Positions 61,587 to 64,000 of a DNA stretch of 64,000 nt are shown piece by piece. Numbering within the stretch: position 1 is the stretch's first letter; every line of letters starts with the position of its first letter. Source of the DNA: DATFVA01 sp963764235 (GTDB lineage: Bacteria; Bacteroidota; Ignavibacteria; Ignavibacteriales; Ignavibacteriaceae); NCBI GenBank assembly GCA_963764235.1, contig CAVXRO010000001.1:99679-163678 (forward strand), given 5' to 3'. Below the pieces are notes generated by a model. It was given only the letters and a program-made list of their open reading frames with translations, searched no databases and was not told the DNA's origin. Position numbers and translations under genes: made by a program.

Positions 61587-64000
61587 ATGAAAAAAATTAT
61601 TTTTCTTTTATTGTTGTTTATTACTCAACATTCTTATTCACAATTTCAAGTAAATTCAGAATCATATTCCGAAAGTGAGTACAAATTAGAAATTCAAATT
61701 GAACCAGAAAAGTTTTCAATTATCAAAACAGGTAATAATAAAACTATTCATTTCGATAAATCTACAATGGATGAATCTAAACCTGGTGCTTTTATTCTAC
61801 CCCAAAAAGAAATATTTATTGCAATTCCTTGTAATTCTGATCCTGAAATAAAATTAAATATTATTAAAAGTGAAATAATAAAAGCAGTCCCAGAACTAAA
61901 TCCCATAATTAATTTGGATATAAAAAATAATTCAATCCAGTATTCTCAAGTTACAGAATATAAAGAAAATTTGGATAACTCCTTTTTAAAATTAAAGGTT
62001 TTCTTTGGATTGACAATAACTACTGTGTTGACATTTCAATTAATAATTTTCTATATGATTTCATTAACAGAGATGTAATTCAGCTTCAAGATATTCAGGT
62101 AATGCTGAATTTCAAAAACAATATCTCATTTTCTACCACTCTTAATCCAAACATCAGTGATATTATAATCAATAAAGATTTTGCACTCAAAGTACAGCAT
62201 AAACCTGTTTCGAAATTAAAAATTCAGATTCATGGATTGATTATTCAAAAACATATGTTAAAATTGGAACTGCAAAGGATGCAATTTATAGGTTATCTCC
62301 ATCTGATTTACAACAGACTGGACTAATATTTATGGGATTAATCCTAAATAATTTAAACTATTTAATCAAGGGAAACAGATTCCCATTTATATTAAAGGCG
62401 AGAATGATGGCACCTTTGATCTAAATGACTTTATTGAATTTGTTGGAGTTAGGAATTAGGTGGTAAACACAGAGAGGTAAATTCTTTTAATCAGCCATAT
62501 AATGAATACCTTGACAGATATTCAGATACTACTATTTATTGGTTAACCTGGGGTGGGGAGGATGGAATAAGAGTTGATGTTTCTGATGGAAATCCAAATT
62601 TATCTGTATCAGATGGCTTAGAATATTATGATGAAATTGTTCATCTTGAAACTGATAACTGGTTTGATTTTTTATGAGGTCAGGTGAAACGTGAACAACC
62701 ATTTTGGGTTGGTAATAAAACCTGGATGGAAGGAAACCTAAATGTGGGAACAAAAAATGTAATATTTTATGCTCTTAAAGTTTTTCCAGATAAGTCTGTG
62801 AAAATATTTACAAAACTGCAGGATTATGCCTCAGATCTTTCTCATTCAACCAATTCACATCTGCTCTCATTAAAATTGAATTCAGATCCAACATCCTACC
62901 ATTCAGGGTATATTGATAAATATCAACAGAAAGTTTTAAAGGGTGATCAAATTCTAAATTCCTTTTAAATGGAAAAAATACTTTAAAATTAAATTCGTTT
63001 CCCACATTGTCTGCTATAAATACTTGTATACTTGACTGGTATGAAATTGAGTATCCAAGATATTTAAATGCTCAAAATGATTCATTAGTTTTTTCTTTCC
63101 CCTTTATTACTAATAATAAAGTTAAAAACATAAAAATATTAAATGTGGATTCAAACGAATTCTCATTATGGAAATATGGTGGTAAATTTAGAATATAACC
63201 CAGATGTAAAACAAAATCAATTAAATATAAATGATTCTGTTGATGCAGCAGATAAGTTCGTTTTGAATCAGGTAAATAAAAAATTAAAACCAATAATCTA
63301 TTATAAAAAGCAATTCACGAATCTTAGAAACCCACAAAACAATGCAGAGTATTTAACTGTTACAAATAAAAAATTTATCCCTAAAGCAAATGAATACATA
63401 CAATTTGTTTCTTCTCATTACAATATAAAAACCAGGTTGATTGATGTTGATGATATATATGATGAATTTGCGTATGGATATTTTAATCCAGAATCAATAA
63501 AGGATTTTCTGAAAACTACACACAGTTGCTGGCAGCAGCCTTTTCCATCATATGTATTCTTAATTGGTACAGCTACATATGATTATCATGGGAATAAAAC
63601 TAAGTATATGAGCGAACCTCCTGTTTATAATTATGTCCCTTCTTTTGGTGCATCTGTCAGTGATAATTGGTTTGTAACATGGGATTCAACAGGAGCATAT
63701 GTTCCGCAAATGGATATCGGAAGACTTCCTGTAAATTCAGTAGATGAATTAAATGATTATTTATTAAAACATATTAACTATGTACAGCAGAAACCTGATG
63801 AATGGAATAAAACATTTTTATTTTTCTCAGGTGGAAACGGAGACAATCAGTCCCAACTTGATCAGTTCAGAAATGTAAACGAATATGTTATAAACAATTT
63901 TGTTACTCCTGCTCCGATCGGAGGTACTTACAACCATTTTTATAAAACAATAAATCCCAAAACAAATTTTGGCCATTATACATTAGAGCAATTTCAGAAG
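61587..64000 (+). pseudogene. C25 (gingipain-like) cysteine peptidase, 3' end outside window, many frameshifts
   Basis: A signal peptide (MKKIIFLLLLFITQHSYSQF) begins a large protein. A prodomain-like stretch is broken near 62000, 62210, 62320, 62455, 62960 and 63185 (pieces such as 'VWNDKF'-free 'DSWIDYSKTYVKIG', 'PNNFKLFNQGKQIPIYIKG', 'EWVGNRTW'-like 'PFWVGNKTWMEGNLNVG'). From about 63186 the frame is open to the window end and shows a C25 peptidase start: 'PSYVFLIGTATYDYHG', 'YNYVPSFGASVSDNWFVTWDSTGAYVPQMDIGRLPVNSVDELNDYLLKHINYVQ'. The catalytic His and Cys should lie beyond 64000. In T9SS organisms, C25 proteins include the sortase PorU and secreted proteases. Missing bases may be errors; a few residues seem lost. 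Confidence 0.72.

Overview
The window reads as a piece of an AT-rich chromosome from the Ignavibacteria/Chlorobi side of the Bacteroidota superphylum, probably a metagenome-derived assembly. The evidence is the Por-type (T9SS) C-terminal sorting domains of the 'AYPNPFNPST ... MLLVR' kind, a gingipain-like C25 peptidase, a SprE-like TPR lipoprotein, TTGAC/TAnTTT rRNA promoters, and many AT-rich intergenic minisatellites. This assignment is inferred from gene content; I could not run a 16S search.

Layout. 1-356: tail of a VOC/PhnB-like gene. 436-10468: a roughly 5 kb two-gene cassette in tandem duplicate. Each cassette encodes a repeat-rich lipoprotein and a secreted beta-helix protein with a T9SS tail. 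Both carry a foldable inter-gene element and are bounded by palindromic repeat elements; the lipoprotein gene of cassette 1 is wrecked. 10534-18298 (minus strand): ywbE-rhlE and a TolC/adaptor/RND efflux operon. 18299-24376: accessory zone with a YwqK-like lipoprotein, IS remnant, satellites, fumC, RHS relic and HEPN-MNT pair. 24440-31812: ABC exporter, small proteins, a badly frameshifted BNR-repeat secreted protein and a sugar isomerase-like protein. 31924-39632 (minus): AlbA-type protein, peptidoglycan transglycosylase, SprE-like TPR lipoprotein, P-II protein, BrnT toxin/antitoxin and SecA. 40305-46930 (minus): Uma2 protein, an M1 peptidase fused to an outer-membrane barrel, and an ECF sigma/anti-sigma/DUF4097 operon. 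48270-53520 (plus): a complete 16S-tRNA-Ile-tRNA-Ala-23S-5S operon with two promoters and a terminator. 54341-61482: a surface-polysaccharide locus (flippase, UDP-galactopyranose mutase, glycosyltransferases, WecG-type transferase), partly convergent. 61587-64000: 5' part of a C25 peptidase gene that runs off the window.

Several genes belong to one cell-surface theme: secretion of T9SS cargo, the outer-membrane barrel peptidase, the efflux pump, the transglycosylase and the polysaccharide genes.

A caution applies throughout. At least a dozen genes are interrupted by single-base indels, often in homopolymers, while long neighbours such as secA, rhlE, tolC and the TPR gene are intact. Where the frames tile without loss of residues (fumC, RND, ABC, BNR gene) sequencing or assembly error is the simpler explanation. 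Where pieces are missing (lipoprotein copy 1, IS, RHS) real decay is likely.
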